From the NCBI GenBank assembly GCA_001296005.1, contig LJHR01000038.1, positions 62,001 through 126,000 of the forward strand: a stretch of 64,000 nt of DNA, in the 5' to 3' direction. The notes under the pieces were generated by a model that saw only the letters and a program-made list of their open reading frames with translations, had not been told where the DNA came from and ran no database searches. The translations under genes and the position numbers were made by a program. The stretch comes from an alpha proteobacterium AAP38. Its GTDB lineage: Bacteria > Pseudomonadota > Alphaproteobacteria > Azospirillales > Azospirillaceae. This document shows positions 25,985 through 35,178 of this stretch, piece by piece. Positions within the stretch are counted from its first letter, which is position 1. Each line of letters opens with the position of its first letter.

Positions 25985-26977
25985 TCACCGTTCACTATCC
26001 ATATGCGCCAGCAACGCCGCCGGATACCGCTCCCCCGCCGCCGCATCCTTCGGCACCGCCGCCTCGATGGCCGCCAACTCCGCTGCCGACAGCACCAGAC
26101 CTGCCGCGCCCAAGCTCTCGGTCAGCCGGTCCCGCCGCCGCGCCCCAATCACCGGCACGATATCCGCCCCGCGTGAGGCGACCCAGGCGATGGCCACCTG
26201 CGCCACGCTGGCCCCGATCCGGTCCGCCACACCGCGCAGCGCCTCGACCAGGGTCAGGTTATGATCCAGGTTCGGACCCTGGAAACGCGGGCTCATGGCG
26301 CGGAAGCCGGCATTGTTGGTCTCCTTCGACCAATGGCCGCTGATCAGCCCGCGTGACAGCACGCCATAGGCCGTGATGCCGATGCCCAACTCGCGGCAGG
26401 TGGGCAGGATCGCGGCCTCGATCCCTCGGCTGATCAGGGAATATTCGATCTGCAGGTCACTGATCGGATGCACAGAGGCGGCGCGGCGGATCGTGTCCAC
26501 CCCCACCTCCGACAGGCCGATGTGGCGGACATACCCTTCCCGGACCAGATCGGCGATGGCGCCCACCGTCTCCTCGATCGGCACCTCGCTGTCCAGGCGC
26601 GAAGGACGGTAAATGTCGATATAGTCGGTGCCCAGTCGTTTCAGGCTGTAGGCCAAGAAATTGCGCACCGATTTCGCCCGCCCGTCATAGCCAAGGAAGG
26701 CCCCGTCCGGCCCGCGCACGGCCCCAAACTTCACCGACAGCACCACATCCTCACGCCGCCGTCCCTTCAAAGCCTCGGCGATCAGCATCTCATTGTGGCC
26801 CATGCCATAGAAATCGCCCGTATCCAGGACATTGATGCCGGCATCCAGTGCCGCATGGATGGTGGCGATGCTTTCGGCCCGGTCGGCGGGGCCATACATG
26901 TCGGACATGCCCATGCAGCCCAGGGCCAGGGGCGCGGTGGCAGGCCCATGGGCCCAGATAGTGCGGTGCGTCAGCAT
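25985..26977 (-). CDS. Aldo/keto reductase
   Basis: A 330-residue NADPH-dependent TIM-barrel oxidoreductase. It has LGCMGMSDMYGPADRAESI near the start, the catalytic Asp and Tyr in LDTGDFYGMGHNEML, a lysine in VVLSVKFGAVRG, and the cofactor-binding end VPVIGARRRDRLTESLGA. The usual catalytic histidine region reads DIYRPSRLDSEVPIEE rather than YYQHRVDP, a known subfamily variation. GGGAG stands seven bases before the ATG. The LysR gene is divergent across about 100 bp, the common layout of a regulator and its target, so induction by a LysR ligand is likely. Confidence 0.92.
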   Translation of the reverse strand: MLTHRTIWAHGPATAPLALGCMGMSDMYGPADRAESIATIHAALDAGINVLDTGDFYGMGHNEMLIAEALKGRRREDVVLSVKFGAVRGPDGAFLGYDGRAKSVRNFLAYSLKRLGTDYIDIYRPSRLDSEVPIEETVGAIADLVREGYVRHIGLSEVGVDTIRRAASVHPISDLQIEYSLISRGIEAAILPTCRELGIGITAYGVLSRGLISGHWSKETNNAGFRAMSPRFQGPNLDHNLTLVEALRGVADRIGASVAQVAIAWVASRGADIVPVIGARRRDRLTESLGAAGLVLSAAELAAIEAAVPKDAAAGERYPAALLAHMDSER

Positions 26978-27077
26978 GATGCGGCTCCCTGTTCAGGTTT
27001 TGATGCCCTATCGTGCCATCGCCCCCACTGTGCGATAATCCATCCAAGTCAACATGACTCGTTCGGAAATCCGTACA

Positions 27078-27974
27078 ATGCGACCCCACTCCCTTGCCGA
27101 TCTCGATGCCTTCCTGTCGGTCGCCCGTCACCGCAGCTTCCGCCGTGCGGCCCGTGACCGGGGCGTGTCGGCCTCTACCTTGTCCCAGGCCGTGCGCGAT
27201 CTGGAAGAAGCCATCGGCATTCGTTTGCTGCATCGCACAACGCGCAGCGTAACCCCGACGGAGGCGGGCCAGCGCCTGATCGACAGCCTGTCCCCGGCTA
27301 TGGATGCCGTGACCCAGGCGCTGGACGGTTTGAACGATTATCGCGACAGCACGTTCGGCACCCTGCGCCTCAACGTGCCGTCCATCGTGGCGCGCACGGT
27401 CCTGCCCGATCTGCTGGCCCCATTCCTGACGGCCCATCCCGGCATAAGGCTGGATGTGGAGGATAATAACGCCCTGGTCGATATCTTCGCTGCCGGCTTC
27501 GATGCTGGTGTGCGGTATGAGGAGGCGCTGGCCCAGGACATGGTGGCCCTCCCCATCGGCCCCCGCATGCAGCGCTACATCCTAGCCGCCGCGCCATCCC
27601 ATATTGCGCAGCATGGAATGCCGCAACACCCGACCGACCTGCTGTCCCGCCCCTGCCTGCGCCACCGTTTCCACGATGCCGGCCCCCTGGCCTGGGAGTT
27701 TGAAAGGCGAGGGGAAGTGCTGAAACTGCACCCGGAGGGACCGCTGGTCAGTTCCAACACGCCCCTGCTGCTGCGCGCCGCCCTGGACGGTCTGGGCTGG
27801 ATCTACACGTTCGAGGATCTGCTGGCCGACCATTTCGCCGCCGGCACCTTGGTCCCCGCCCTGCCCGACTGGTCGCTGTCCTTCTCCGGCCCCTTCCTTT
27901 ATTACAGCAGCCGCCGGCATGTGCCGGGACCGCTCAGGGCGCTGGTGGACTGGCTGCGCAGCCATGGATTCTGA
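27078..27974 (+). CDS. LysR-family transcriptional regulator
   Basis: A 298-residue LysR regulator. The N-terminal winged helix is clear (LADLDAFLSVARHRSFRRAA, then VSASTLSQAVRDLEEAIGIR and LLHRTTRSVTPTEAGQRL). The effector domain spans residues 90-295 (LRLNVPSIVARTVLPDLLAP onward). ATG 27078 fits the family start; an in-frame ATG at 27054 would add eight residues, and neither has a strong ribosome site. It is transcribed away from the aldo-keto reductase gene, which it probably controls from the shared intergenic region. The effector is unknown. Confidence 0.9.
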   Translation: MRPHSLADLDAFLSVARHRSFRRAARDRGVSASTLSQAVRDLEEAIGIRLLHRTTRSVTPTEAGQRLIDSLSPAMDAVTQALDGLNDYRDSTFGTLRLNVPSIVARTVLPDLLAPFLTAHPGIRLDVEDNNALVDIFAAGFDAGVRYEEALAQDMVALPIGPRMQRYILAAAPSHIAQHGMPQHPTDLLSRPCLRHRFHDAGPLAWEFERRGEVLKLHPEGPLVSSNTPLLLRAALDGLGWIYTFEDLLADHFAAGTLVPALPDWSLSFSGPFLYYSSRRHVPGPLRALVDWLRSHGF

Positions 27975-28015
27975 ACTTAGGCGCCACTTCACATTGACTG
28001 GAAACACCCCACACC

Positions 28016-28067
28016 GTCATCCCGGCGAAGGCCGGGACCCAGCGTGAGGCGCGGTCAGCGCCGATAT
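28016..28067. repeat. Repeat family A copy
   Basis: Begins GTCATCCCGGCGAAGGCCGG and continues to CGCCGATAT. Over about 52 bp it differs from the 6095 copy at four positions. It lies between the LysR gene and the convergent membrane-protein gene. Confidence 0.8.
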
Positions 28068-28144
28068 CACTCTTGTCGCGGCGCCAAGTGCGTCTATCAA
28101 CAGCCCCTTGAGATTGGCTAAACCGCAATCAATCTCCTCATTCC

Positions 28145-28708
28145 CTACGCCCCGTCAAACGCCGCCCGCAACGCCCGGCCCTCCCGCCTGACCGCCTTCA
28201 CCCGGCCCCAGAGCATCCAGGCCCAGACCAGCGCCATAAAGATGGACGGCCCATCCCCGTCCATCACATCCAGCCCCTTGACCCAGGTCAGCACATAAAG
28301 CGGCCCCGCCAGCGACAAGATCAGGACCAGCCGCAGCAGGCGCGGCGGCCAGGGCTGTTCTGGGGCAAGCCGCAGCGCCCCCTCAAACGGCACACCCCGC
28401 GCACAGAGCTCCGTCACAAAGAACAGCCGCAGCGCGGTACACCACAGGAACCCAGCAACCGCCAGGGCCAGCGCCAAAGGCCAGTCCCGCTCCGCAAGCA
28501 ACAGCGACGCCAGCGTTAGCCCCAGCCCCGCCGCCATGGCCGCGACGCAGCCACCTTGCAGCCAGCCCATCCGATCACTCCGAATGCGGGCAATACGCGG
28601 CCTGATCCCCTGCGCCACCCGCTCCGCCGACAGGACAGGCGGTTCAAGCAGCGGCGTGACACGCTCATGCCAGTAAAGTTGGCCGTGATTATCCTGATAA
28701 AGCGGCAT
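28145..28708 (-). CDS. Small membrane protein, paralogue of the gene at 7901
   Basis: A 187-residue protein beginning MPLYQDNHGQLYWHERV, the same unusual opening as the protein at 7901-8473 (MPLYxDxxGxxY). About 50 residues later come two hydrophobic segments (near 48-90) and two more (near 122-165), then a short basic tail. Matching size and topology make the two paralogues clear even though the membrane parts have diverged. The function is unknown. The conserved soluble N-terminus is where a shared activity or partner contact would be expected. Confidence 0.7.
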   Translation of the reverse strand: MPLYQDNHGQLYWHERVTPLLEPPVLSAERVAQGIRPRIARIRSDRMGWLQGGCVAAMAAGLGLTLASLLLAERDWPLALALAVAGFLWCTALRLFFVTELCARGVPFEGALRLAPEQPWPPRLLRLVLILSLAGPLYVLTWVKGLDVMDGDGPSIFMALVWAWMLWGRVKAVRREGRALRAAFDGA

Positions 28709-28872
28709 GCCCCGCGCCCACTGAAGTTTCAGCCGTCCCGATCCGTTGCCCCGTCGGCCCAGCCCATGATATAGGTTTATTATCCTGCAACCACCTAGGT
28801 CCGTTCACACCGAAAATCCAGGTTCCGTGCAACAGAGGTAAAAATCATGTTTCACAACGTTGCATCCGTGCT

Positions 28873-28911
28873 GAAAATCCGGGATGGCACCACGCACCAC
28901 CCCGGATTTTC
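28873..28911 (-). terminator. Hairpin after the amidohydrolase gene
   Basis: GAAAATCCGGG (28873-28883) and CCCGGATTTTC (28901-28911) form a perfect 11-bp stem around a 17-base loop, 10 bp beyond the stop of the minus-strand amidohydrolase gene. On that strand the 3' arm ends in TTTTC, giving a partial T-tract. Confidence 0.7.
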
Positions 28912-28920
28912 GTCCTCTCA

Positions 28921-30267
28921 TCAGATCTTCGGCACGAACGTTACCGGCGCCCCGTCCTGCTTGTGCACCGTGCCCCGGCGCATGACGAACTGCACGCGGC
29001 TCAGTTCGGTCACATCCTCGATGGGGCTCTTGGCGACGGCGATGATGTCGGCATCCTTGCCGGCTTCCAGGGTGCCAATGCGGCTGCCCCGGTCCAGAAG
29101 GTCGGCGGCGTTCACGGTGGCGGCCTTGATAGCGTCAGCGGCCGGCATGCCGGCATCGACCATCAGCTTGAACTCATAGGCGTTCTCGCCATGCTGCGAC
29201 ACGCCGCTATCGGTGCCGAAGGCGACCTTGACGCCGTTCTTCACGGCATTGCCGAAGCTGATCTTCATCCGCTCGCCCACATCCAGGGCCTTGGCGGCCT
29301 GAGCCGGGGTCAGGGTGGTGCTGTTCTTGGCCATGTTGACGACGGTATGGCCGGCCAGCAATGTGGGCACCAGATAGGCGCCGGACTGCTTGAACAGCTT
29401 GATACTGTCAGCATCCATGAAGGACCCGTGCTCCACGCTGTCCACACCGCTGCGCAGGGCCAGGTTGACGCCGCCTGCCGCGTGGGCGTGGCTGGCGACC
29501 TTCTTGCCCATCATATGGGCGGTGTCGATGATGGCCTTGGCCTCATCCTCGAACATCTGCTGGCCGGTGCCCGCGGCGATGTTGGACAGCACGCCGCCTG
29601 TGGTGGCCAGCTTGATGACATCGGCGCCCTTGCGGATCTGCTCCCGCACGGCGCGGCGGCAATCATCGGCACCGTTGCAGATGCTTTCGGGCCGCAGGGC
29701 GTGGGTCACTTCCTCGCTGAAGCCGTTGACGTCGCCATGCCCGGCGGTGATGGAAATCATCATGCCGGCGGCCAGGATGGATGGCCCCGCGACCTCACCC
29801 TTATTGATGGCATCGCGCAGGGCAAAGCCGGTGCGGGCGGGGGAGCCTAAGTCACGAACCGTGGTAAAGCCGGCCATCAGGGTGCGGTTGGCATAGACGA
29901 CACCGTCCAGCACCGTCTCCTCCGGATCATCCTGCACCTCGGCCAGTTGCGACCGGGCATTCAGTTCGCCTGTGATATGCACATGGCAATCAATCAGGCC
30001 GGGCAGGACAAAGGCATTTTTCAGGTCGATGGTCCGCGCATCGGCGGGCGCACCGGCGGAGGTGGCATCCAGATAGCCGGCCTTGACCGCGCTGACCTTG
30101 CCGTCGGTGACGACCAGGGTCTGCTGGCTCAACGGCTTCTGCCCCGGCACGGCCAGCAGGGTACCGGCATGGATCAACACCGTTTCGGCCCCCGCCGCCC
30201 CGGTCAACAGCGCAACAGACGCCACGGCCCCTGCCAGACGGCGGCGCCAGATGGAATGCATGGACAT
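28921..30267 (-). CDS. Exported metal-dependent amidohydrolase
   Basis: A 448-residue amidohydrolase-superfamily protein with a signal peptide at about 1-27 (RRRLAGAVASVALLTGAAGA), so periplasmic. The metal ligands follow the imidazolonepropionase/prolidase-like pattern: HVH in PGLIDCHVHITGE, a lysine in GADVIKLATTGGV, histidines in KKVASHAHAAGG and GVDSVEHGSF, and an aspartate in VAFGTDSGVSQHGEN. Related enzymes cleave Xaa-Pro or Xaa-Arg dipeptides or lactone-like substrates. GTGAGG stands 6 bases before ATG 30267, which I preferred to the in-frame GTG at 30279 that forms part of that ribosome site. It is a single-gene unit ended by the hairpin at 28873. Confidence 0.88.
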   Translation of the reverse strand: MSMHSIWRRRLAGAVASVALLTGAAGAETVLIHAGTLLAVPGQKPLSQQTLVVTDGKVSAVKAGYLDATSAGAPADARTIDLKNAFVLPGLIDCHVHITGELNARSQLAEVQDDPEETVLDGVVYANRTLMAGFTTVRDLGSPARTGFALRDAINKGEVAGPSILAAGMMISITAGHGDVNGFSEEVTHALRPESICNGADDCRRAVREQIRKGADVIKLATTGGVLSNIAAGTGQQMFEDEAKAIIDTAHMMGKKVASHAHAAGGVNLALRSGVDSVEHGSFMDADSIKLFKQSGAYLVPTLLAGHTVVNMAKNSTTLTPAQAAKALDVGERMKISFGNAVKNGVKVAFGTDSGVSQHGENAYEFKLMVDAGMPAADAIKAATVNAADLLDRGSRIGTLEAGKDADIIAVAKSPIEDVTELSRVQFVMRRGTVHKQDGAPVTFVPKI

Positions 30268-30494
30268 GGATTGCCTCACCCGGTGTTGTTATCCGTTACG
30301 GATGGAATGACCGGGTTCGGCAACAAAGGCAAGTGGCTGATTTCGGGCGCGGATTTCGCCGCATCGCACCATGACTTGAACTGTTTTCGGTTGACCGGAA
30401 ACAGTTCCGGCGGCGACTGCCGACGCGCCGCACATGCGGCCCAAGTCAAGCCGCCGGATGGCGGCGCCCGGCGCTTGAGGGAAAAGGGCAGTGT

Positions 30495-30517
30495 AACAGC
30501 CGTCAAAGACGGCTGTT
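30495..30517 (-). terminator. Hairpin after the sugar MFS gene
   Basis: AACAGCCGTC (30495-30504) pairs perfectly with GACGGCTGTT (30508-30517) around a three-base loop, four bases beyond the stop of the minus-strand MFS gene. No long T-tract follows. Confidence 0.7.
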
Positions 30518-30521
30518 GACC

Positions 30522-32018
30522 TTACACCTCGTCCTTCACGGCCAGCATCGACAGCGCCGCCAGGATCATCGACACCCCACCCAGAACTAGGGCCCAGATG
30601 GCCTCACCGCCGAACGCCGCGCGCAGCACGGCACCCAGGATGCTGGCGGCCAGGACCTGCGGCACCACGATGAAGATGTTGAAGATGCCCATATAGACAC
30701 CCATCTTCGCCGCCGGCACCGCCGCCGACAGGATGGAATAGGGTGAGGAGAGGATCGACGACCAGGCAAAGCCCACCCCGATCATGGGCAGCCACAACAG
30801 GGCCGGGTCCTTGATGAACATGAAGCTGATCAGGCCGACCCCACCCAGGCACAGGCTAAGCATATGCGCGCCCCGCCGCCCGATGCCCCGCGCAATCACG
30901 GGCAGAAGGAAGGCGGCGATGGCCGCCACGCCATTATAGACGGCGAACAGCAGACCGACCCAGTCGGCCCCGTCATTATAGGCCTGGGACGCCGTATCGC
31001 TGGTGCCATAATGAAAGCCGGTGACGGCAGAGGTGGTGTAGATCCACATGGCGAACAGCGCGAACCAGCTGAAGAACTGCACAACGGCCAGCCGGCGCAT
31101 GACCGCCGGCATGGCGAACAGGTCCTCCATCACCTCGCTGAACCCGTTCTGGCCGTTCCCGGCGTTCTTCAGCGCAGCATGAACCAGCAGGCACAGGCCA
31201 AAACCGATCAGGCCGGCCCCAAGGATATAGACCTCTTTTTCCAGGCCCAGCAGGCCGACGCCCACCGTCACAACGGCACCGATAATGACCGACATCAGGC
31301 CCCAGCGGCGGAAATCGCCGGCAGGACGGTCAGGGCGCGTCGCGGCATCCACTCCGCGCTGCGCCAGCCGTGCAGCCTCGAACGCCGCCATCTGTTCGGG
31401 CGAATATTCCTTGGTGGTCAGCACCGTCCACATTACGGCGATGAAGATGGCGGCGGCCCCGACATAGAAGGCGATATGCACCGTCAACGGCACGACGCCC
31501 GGCGCCGCCGTATTATCCATGCCGAACCAGTGGGTCAGCATCCAGGGCAGGGCCGAGGCACCGACGGCCCCCACCCCGATGAAAAAGCTCTGCGCGGCAA
31601 ACCCGCTCATCCGCTGCTCATCGGGCAGCAGATCGCCGACAAAGGCGCGGAACGGTTCCATGGTGATATTGATGCTGGCATCCAGGATCCACAGCATCGA
31701 CGCTGCAAACCACAAAGCCGGCGATGACGGCATGATCAGCAGCGAAAGCGTGACCAGGACAGCGCCCACCAGGAAATAGGGCCGCCGCCGGCCCAACCGC
31801 CCCCAGGTCTTGTCGGACATATGCCCGACAATGGGCTGGACCAGCAGGCCGGTCAGCGGAGCCGCGACCCACAGGATCGCCAGCTCGTTGATATCCGCAC
31901 CCAGCGTCTGGAAAATGCGGCTGGCATTGGCGTTTTGCAACCCGAACGCCACCTGGATACCCAGGAAGCCGATAGACATGTTCCAGATCTGGATCAGGCT
32001 CAGCCTGGGCTTCTGCAT
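30522..32018 (-). CDS. MFS sugar transporter (SUC/GPH-like)
   Basis: A 498-residue inner-membrane transporter with about 12 membrane segments. It contains WNMSIGFLGIQVAFGLQNAN, then GLLVQPIVGHMSDKTWGRLG and RRRPYFLVGAVL, the loop signature of sucrose/maltose-type cation symporters, and a second-half repeat near MLSLCLGGVGLISFMF. Relatives in alphaproteobacteria import maltose- or sucrose-type oligosaccharides together with TonB receptors and glycosidases; none of those adjoin here. ATG 32018 starts at MQKPRLSLIQIWN, matching relatives. The substrate is not certain. Confidence 0.85.
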   Translation of the reverse strand: MQKPRLSLIQIWNMSIGFLGIQVAFGLQNANASRIFQTLGADINELAILWVAAPLTGLLVQPIVGHMSDKTWGRLGRRRPYFLVGAVLVTLSLLIMPSSPALWFAASMLWILDASINITMEPFRAFVGDLLPDEQRMSGFAAQSFFIGVGAVGASALPWMLTHWFGMDNTAAPGVVPLTVHIAFYVGAAAIFIAVMWTVLTTKEYSPEQMAAFEAARLAQRGVDAATRPDRPAGDFRRWGLMSVIIGAVVTVGVGLLGLEKEVYILGAGLIGFGLCLLVHAALKNAGNGQNGFSEVMEDLFAMPAVMRRLAVVQFFSWFALFAMWIYTTSAVTGFHYGTSDTASQAYNDGADWVGLLFAVYNGVAAIAAFLLPVIARGIGRRGAHMLSLCLGGVGLISFMFIKDPALLWLPMIGVGFAWSSILSSPYSILSAAVPAAKMGVYMGIFNIFIVVPQVLAASILGAVLRAAFGGEAIWALVLGGVSMILAALSMLAVKDEV

Positions 32019-32284
32019 GGTCCCGTTTCCCCCCGAAGGATTATGTTTATTGACCGCGACCATGCGGGGGGTGTTTTCGCCCGTCAACGGGCACCCGGCT
32101 TGAATACGTAGTCAGTTGGCGCAGGGTACCGGGCGGCGGCGAAGGGGGCCATGGCGGGTGTTTCATTGCCCGTGACGCGATATTGGGACGTGTACAGGCT
32201 GCACCCATCCATCGACGACTGTTCCCGGTCAACATGGCGATATGCTAACCTTTTTATGCTGTTGCGTGGCTGGAGGTTTCTTCC

Positions 32285-33853
32285 TTGTCAACCTATGTCC
32301 AGGCCGGGGGCTCGGGGCGCAAGCCCACCTTGCTTCTGATCCGCTACCCGCTCACCGGCGGCCTGCTGCATCAATTGTGGGAAAAGCCCTACATCACCGC
32401 GTTCAGCCGCCGGTTCAATGTGGTTCTGGTGGAAGAAGACTGTGATCTGGCGGCATTGTGTGACCGGCACAGCCCCGACCTGATTGCCTATCGCGGTGCC
32501 TATTCGGCGCCGCACCACCGGATCGAGGTGTCGAACCCTCATGTAAACCGGCATATACCGCGTATTTCGCTATGCATGTGCGACAGCTTCTGCACCAGCC
32601 GCATTCCGCATTTCCGGGATATGGATGCGTGGGGTTGTGAGATCGTGATGGCCCATACCAGCATCACGGAACAGACACCGGAAGTGGCGCACCGGACCTT
32701 TGGCATGCCCCATGTCTTTGACGATGTGATGTGCATTGATCCGGGTGTGGAACGCGACATTCCCATCTGGCTGGTGGGTGCCATGTCGGCAGACCGGCCC
32801 TGGCGCGTTCGTGCGGCGACGGGCCTGTCCGCCCGGTTTCCCGATCTCGTGCAGACCAGCCCCCATCCCGGCTATGGGCGTGAGGTGACACAGGGTCTTG
32901 TGGGAGAGAACTTCTTCCGCACCATGGGGCGGGCCCGCATCTCCCTCACCGATGGCACGCTGTTCGATTACGTGGTGCGCAAGCATCTGGAAATCCCGGC
33001 CTGCGGCACGCTGCTGCTGACCCCGCCCATCCAGAATCTGGCGGATTACGGATTCCAGGACATGGTGAACTGTGTCATGGGGGAAGGCGATGATCTGACG
33101 GACAAGGTGGATCTGCTGCTGCGGGATGAGGCGCGCCTACGCACCATTACCGGGGCCGGCCACGATCTGGTCCATCGCCGCCACGCCGCCTCGAAAAGCG
33201 ATTTTCTCTATGATTGGTTCCTGGCGCAGTCCCGGCTGCTGCCGGGACAAACCCTGGTCCAGCACGGGCTGTTCGGGCCTTATGAGGCGGTGTGGGACGG
33301 GCGGCAGGGCCTGATCTCCAGCTATCAATGGAAACCGGACCTGCTGACACTGACCACACGGGCAGCCGGGGAGGATTATGCCAGGGGTGACTATGCCGCC
33401 TGCATCAACCGGGCACAGAAGGCGTTGGAGATGCGGGTGGAACATGCGCCCGCGCGTTTCATGCTGAACCGTGCCCTGTTGCGGACAGGCCGGGCGGCGG
33501 AAGTGCTGCTGCCACAGCATGGCCTGTTCCAGTTCAATTTCTGCCGCACCTACTATCAGACACCGGAAGCCGACCCGGTGGAACTCGCCTGGTGGGTGCT
33601 GGCCCATATCTGCGGCAGGCAGATCGATGAAGCCGAGGGATTGCTGAACCTTTATGCCCATGTCCGCCATGCCGAACTGCGCCGGGTCCGCTGGCTGATC
33701 GACAGCCTGCGTGGACGGGCGGCGGCAGTGCCTGCCGAAAGGCGCGCCGATGACCGGCCCAGCGTCATGCACATGACCGCCGCCAGCTTCTCTGAATGGA
33801 TGGCCGACATCATGCCGATGATCGCAATTCATTGGCAGGGCACACCCGCCTGA
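32285..33853 (+). CDS. CgeB-like glycosyltransferase with C-terminal repeat region (TTG start)
   Basis: A 522-residue protein. The start is TTG 32285: GGAGG stands eight bases upstream and no ATG occurs in frame for about 95 codons. Residues 15-330 resemble CgeB/DUF3880-type glycosyltransferases. The N-terminal half ends in DIPIWLVGAMSADRPWRVRA. The C-terminal half has a nucleotide-sugar-side pattern, RKHLEIPACGTLLLTPPIQN, then LLRDEARLRTITGAGHDLVH and RRHAASKSDFLYDW. Residues about 365-450 look like TPR-type helices (ARGDYAACINRAQKALEMRV, PARFMLNRALLRTGRAAEVL). It stands alone, with no polysaccharide genes near. The acceptor may be a surface glycan or protein, which is inference. Confidence 0.7.
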   Translation: MSTYVQAGGSGRKPTLLLIRYPLTGGLLHQLWEKPYITAFSRRFNVVLVEEDCDLAALCDRHSPDLIAYRGAYSAPHHRIEVSNPHVNRHIPRISLCMCDSFCTSRIPHFRDMDAWGCEIVMAHTSITEQTPEVAHRTFGMPHVFDDVMCIDPGVERDIPIWLVGAMSADRPWRVRAATGLSARFPDLVQTSPHPGYGREVTQGLVGENFFRTMGRARISLTDGTLFDYVVRKHLEIPACGTLLLTPPIQNLADYGFQDMVNCVMGEGDDLTDKVDLLLRDEARLRTITGAGHDLVHRRHAASKSDFLYDWFLAQSRLLPGQTLVQHGLFGPYEAVWDGRQGLISSYQWKPDLLTLTTRAAGEDYARGDYAACINRAQKALEMRVEHAPARFMLNRALLRTGRAAEVLLPQHGLFQFNFCRTYYQTPEADPVELAWWVLAHICGRQIDEAEGLLNLYAHVRHAELRRVRWLIDSLRGRAAAVPAERRADDRPSVMHMTAASFSEWMADIMPMIAIHWQGTPA

Positions 33854-33911
33854 ATTTTGCCCCCTTCACCATCCCATCCTGCCGGTGCATGCCAAATATC
33901 GGGGATTATGA

Positions 33912-35096
33912 ATGACCACCCGCTCCTTCAACCGCCGCACCCTGATAATGGGGGGCGGCAGCACCTTGATGGCCGGCATGCTGGCCGGCTGCGCCACGGG
34001 GCCGGCCAAACTGGCGGTGGCTCCTGCGCCCAAGGGCCCGGTGCTGGCCTTGCCGCCCCTGCGGGCCAGCATTGACCGCATCACCCAGATCACCGTCTGC
34101 ACCCGGCCCTTCCGGCCGCAGGGACCACGGATTGAGCGGGTGGCGTTCGGGGACAAGGCGCTGGTGCATCATTATGGCCATGGCGGCGCCGGCTGGTCGC
34201 TGTCCTGGGGGTCGGCAGCCATCGCCACCGATCTCGCCATGCAGACCGGCGCGCACGACATTGCCGTCATCGGCTGCGGCGCCATCGGCCTGACCATGGC
34301 ATTGCAGCTGCAACGGGCCGGTGCCAGGGTCACGATCTATGCGCGGGACCTGCCGCCGGCCACGCGCTCCTCGCTCGCCACCGGCGTCTGGTCGCCGGAA
34401 AGCCGGCTTGCCCTGGAACAGCATGTGACCCCGGAATTCAAGGCGCAATGGGCCGGCATGGCACGGGCCAGCTTTGACCGGTACCAGACGCTGCTGGGCC
34501 TGCCCGGCACGCCCATCGAATGGATCGACACGCACAACCTGTTCACCAATGCCCCGCCCGTGCCCGATGACCGCCCGGCCTTCGCCCATGGCCTGACACG
34601 GGAGATGGCGCCCGAGCTGCGCGCACCCCGCATCACCTATGCCGCCGGCAACCACCCGTTCGGGGACCGGGAGGTGCTGACCACGTCCGGCCTGATGTTC
34701 AACATCGCCGCCTATTCCGACTATCTTCTGTCGGGCTTCCTGTCGCTGGGCGGCAGGATCGAGGTTCGGGATTTCCACAGCGCGGCGGAACTGTCGGCCC
34801 TGCCGCAGAAGACCCTGGTCAATTGCACCGGCTATGGCGCCAAGGCCCTGTTCGGCGACGACACGCTGGTGCCGGTGCGCGGACAGCTGGCCCGCATGAT
34901 CCCCGACGGCGATATCCGCTACGGCCTCTATTTCAACCAGACCTCCTTCGTGCCGCGCCGCGACGGTTGGGTGTTCCAGGTGACGGGGGCCAATGAATAT
35001 TACGGCTTCGGGATCGACGACCCCACGCCCGACCGGGCCGAGGCCGAACGCGCCGTCACCACCATCGCGGGCCTGTTCGCGGGCGGGGTGGCATAA
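33912..35096 (+). CDS. Lipoprotein FAD oxidase, circularly permuted D-amino-acid-oxidase fold
   Basis: A 394-residue protein. Residues 1-27 are an export signal with lipobox MLAGC (Cys27) and an N-terminal RR. Residues 59-113 carry RPFRPQGPRIER and HHYGHGGAGWSLSWG, which in classical D-amino-acid oxidases form the extreme C-terminus. The Rossmann motif GCGAIG comes only at 121-126, followed by the normal order: TGVWSPES near 157-164, LVNCTGYGAKALF, VPVRGQLARM, then the end. The usual C-terminal module has thus moved to the front. All FAD-contact motifs remain, so an active exported amine or amino-acid oxidase is likely. The substrate is unknown. It stands apart from its neighbours. Confidence 0.85.
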   Translation: MTTRSFNRRTLIMGGGSTLMAGMLAGCATGPAKLAVAPAPKGPVLALPPLRASIDRITQITVCTRPFRPQGPRIERVAFGDKALVHHYGHGGAGWSLSWGSAAIATDLAMQTGAHDIAVIGCGAIGLTMALQLQRAGARVTIYARDLPPATRSSLATGVWSPESRLALEQHVTPEFKAQWAGMARASFDRYQTLLGLPGTPIEWIDTHNLFTNAPPVPDDRPAFAHGLTREMAPELRAPRITYAAGNHPFGDREVLTTSGLMFNIAAYSDYLLSGFLSLGGRIEVRDFHSAAELSALPQKTLVNCTGYGAKALFGDDTLVPVRGQLARMIPDGDIRYGLYFNQTSFVPRRDGWVFQVTGANEYYGFGIDDPTPDRAEAERAVTTIAGLFAGGVA

Positions 35097-35178
35097 TGTC
35101 CCCACCAAATAATTGATCCCCGTCAACGACCACCCGCCGCCGCCCATGCCATAACCACCCTGTACCAAGGGGAAAATC

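Noticed and set aside
28847-29179. 110-codon plus-strand ORF with AGAGG upstream, opposite the amidohydrolase
   Set aside because: It runs through the terminator hairpin and antisense to a sure gene; composition is of a shadow frame.
32151-32339. 62-codon ORF before the glycosyltransferase
   Set aside because: It overlaps the better supported TTG start in another frame and has no protein character.
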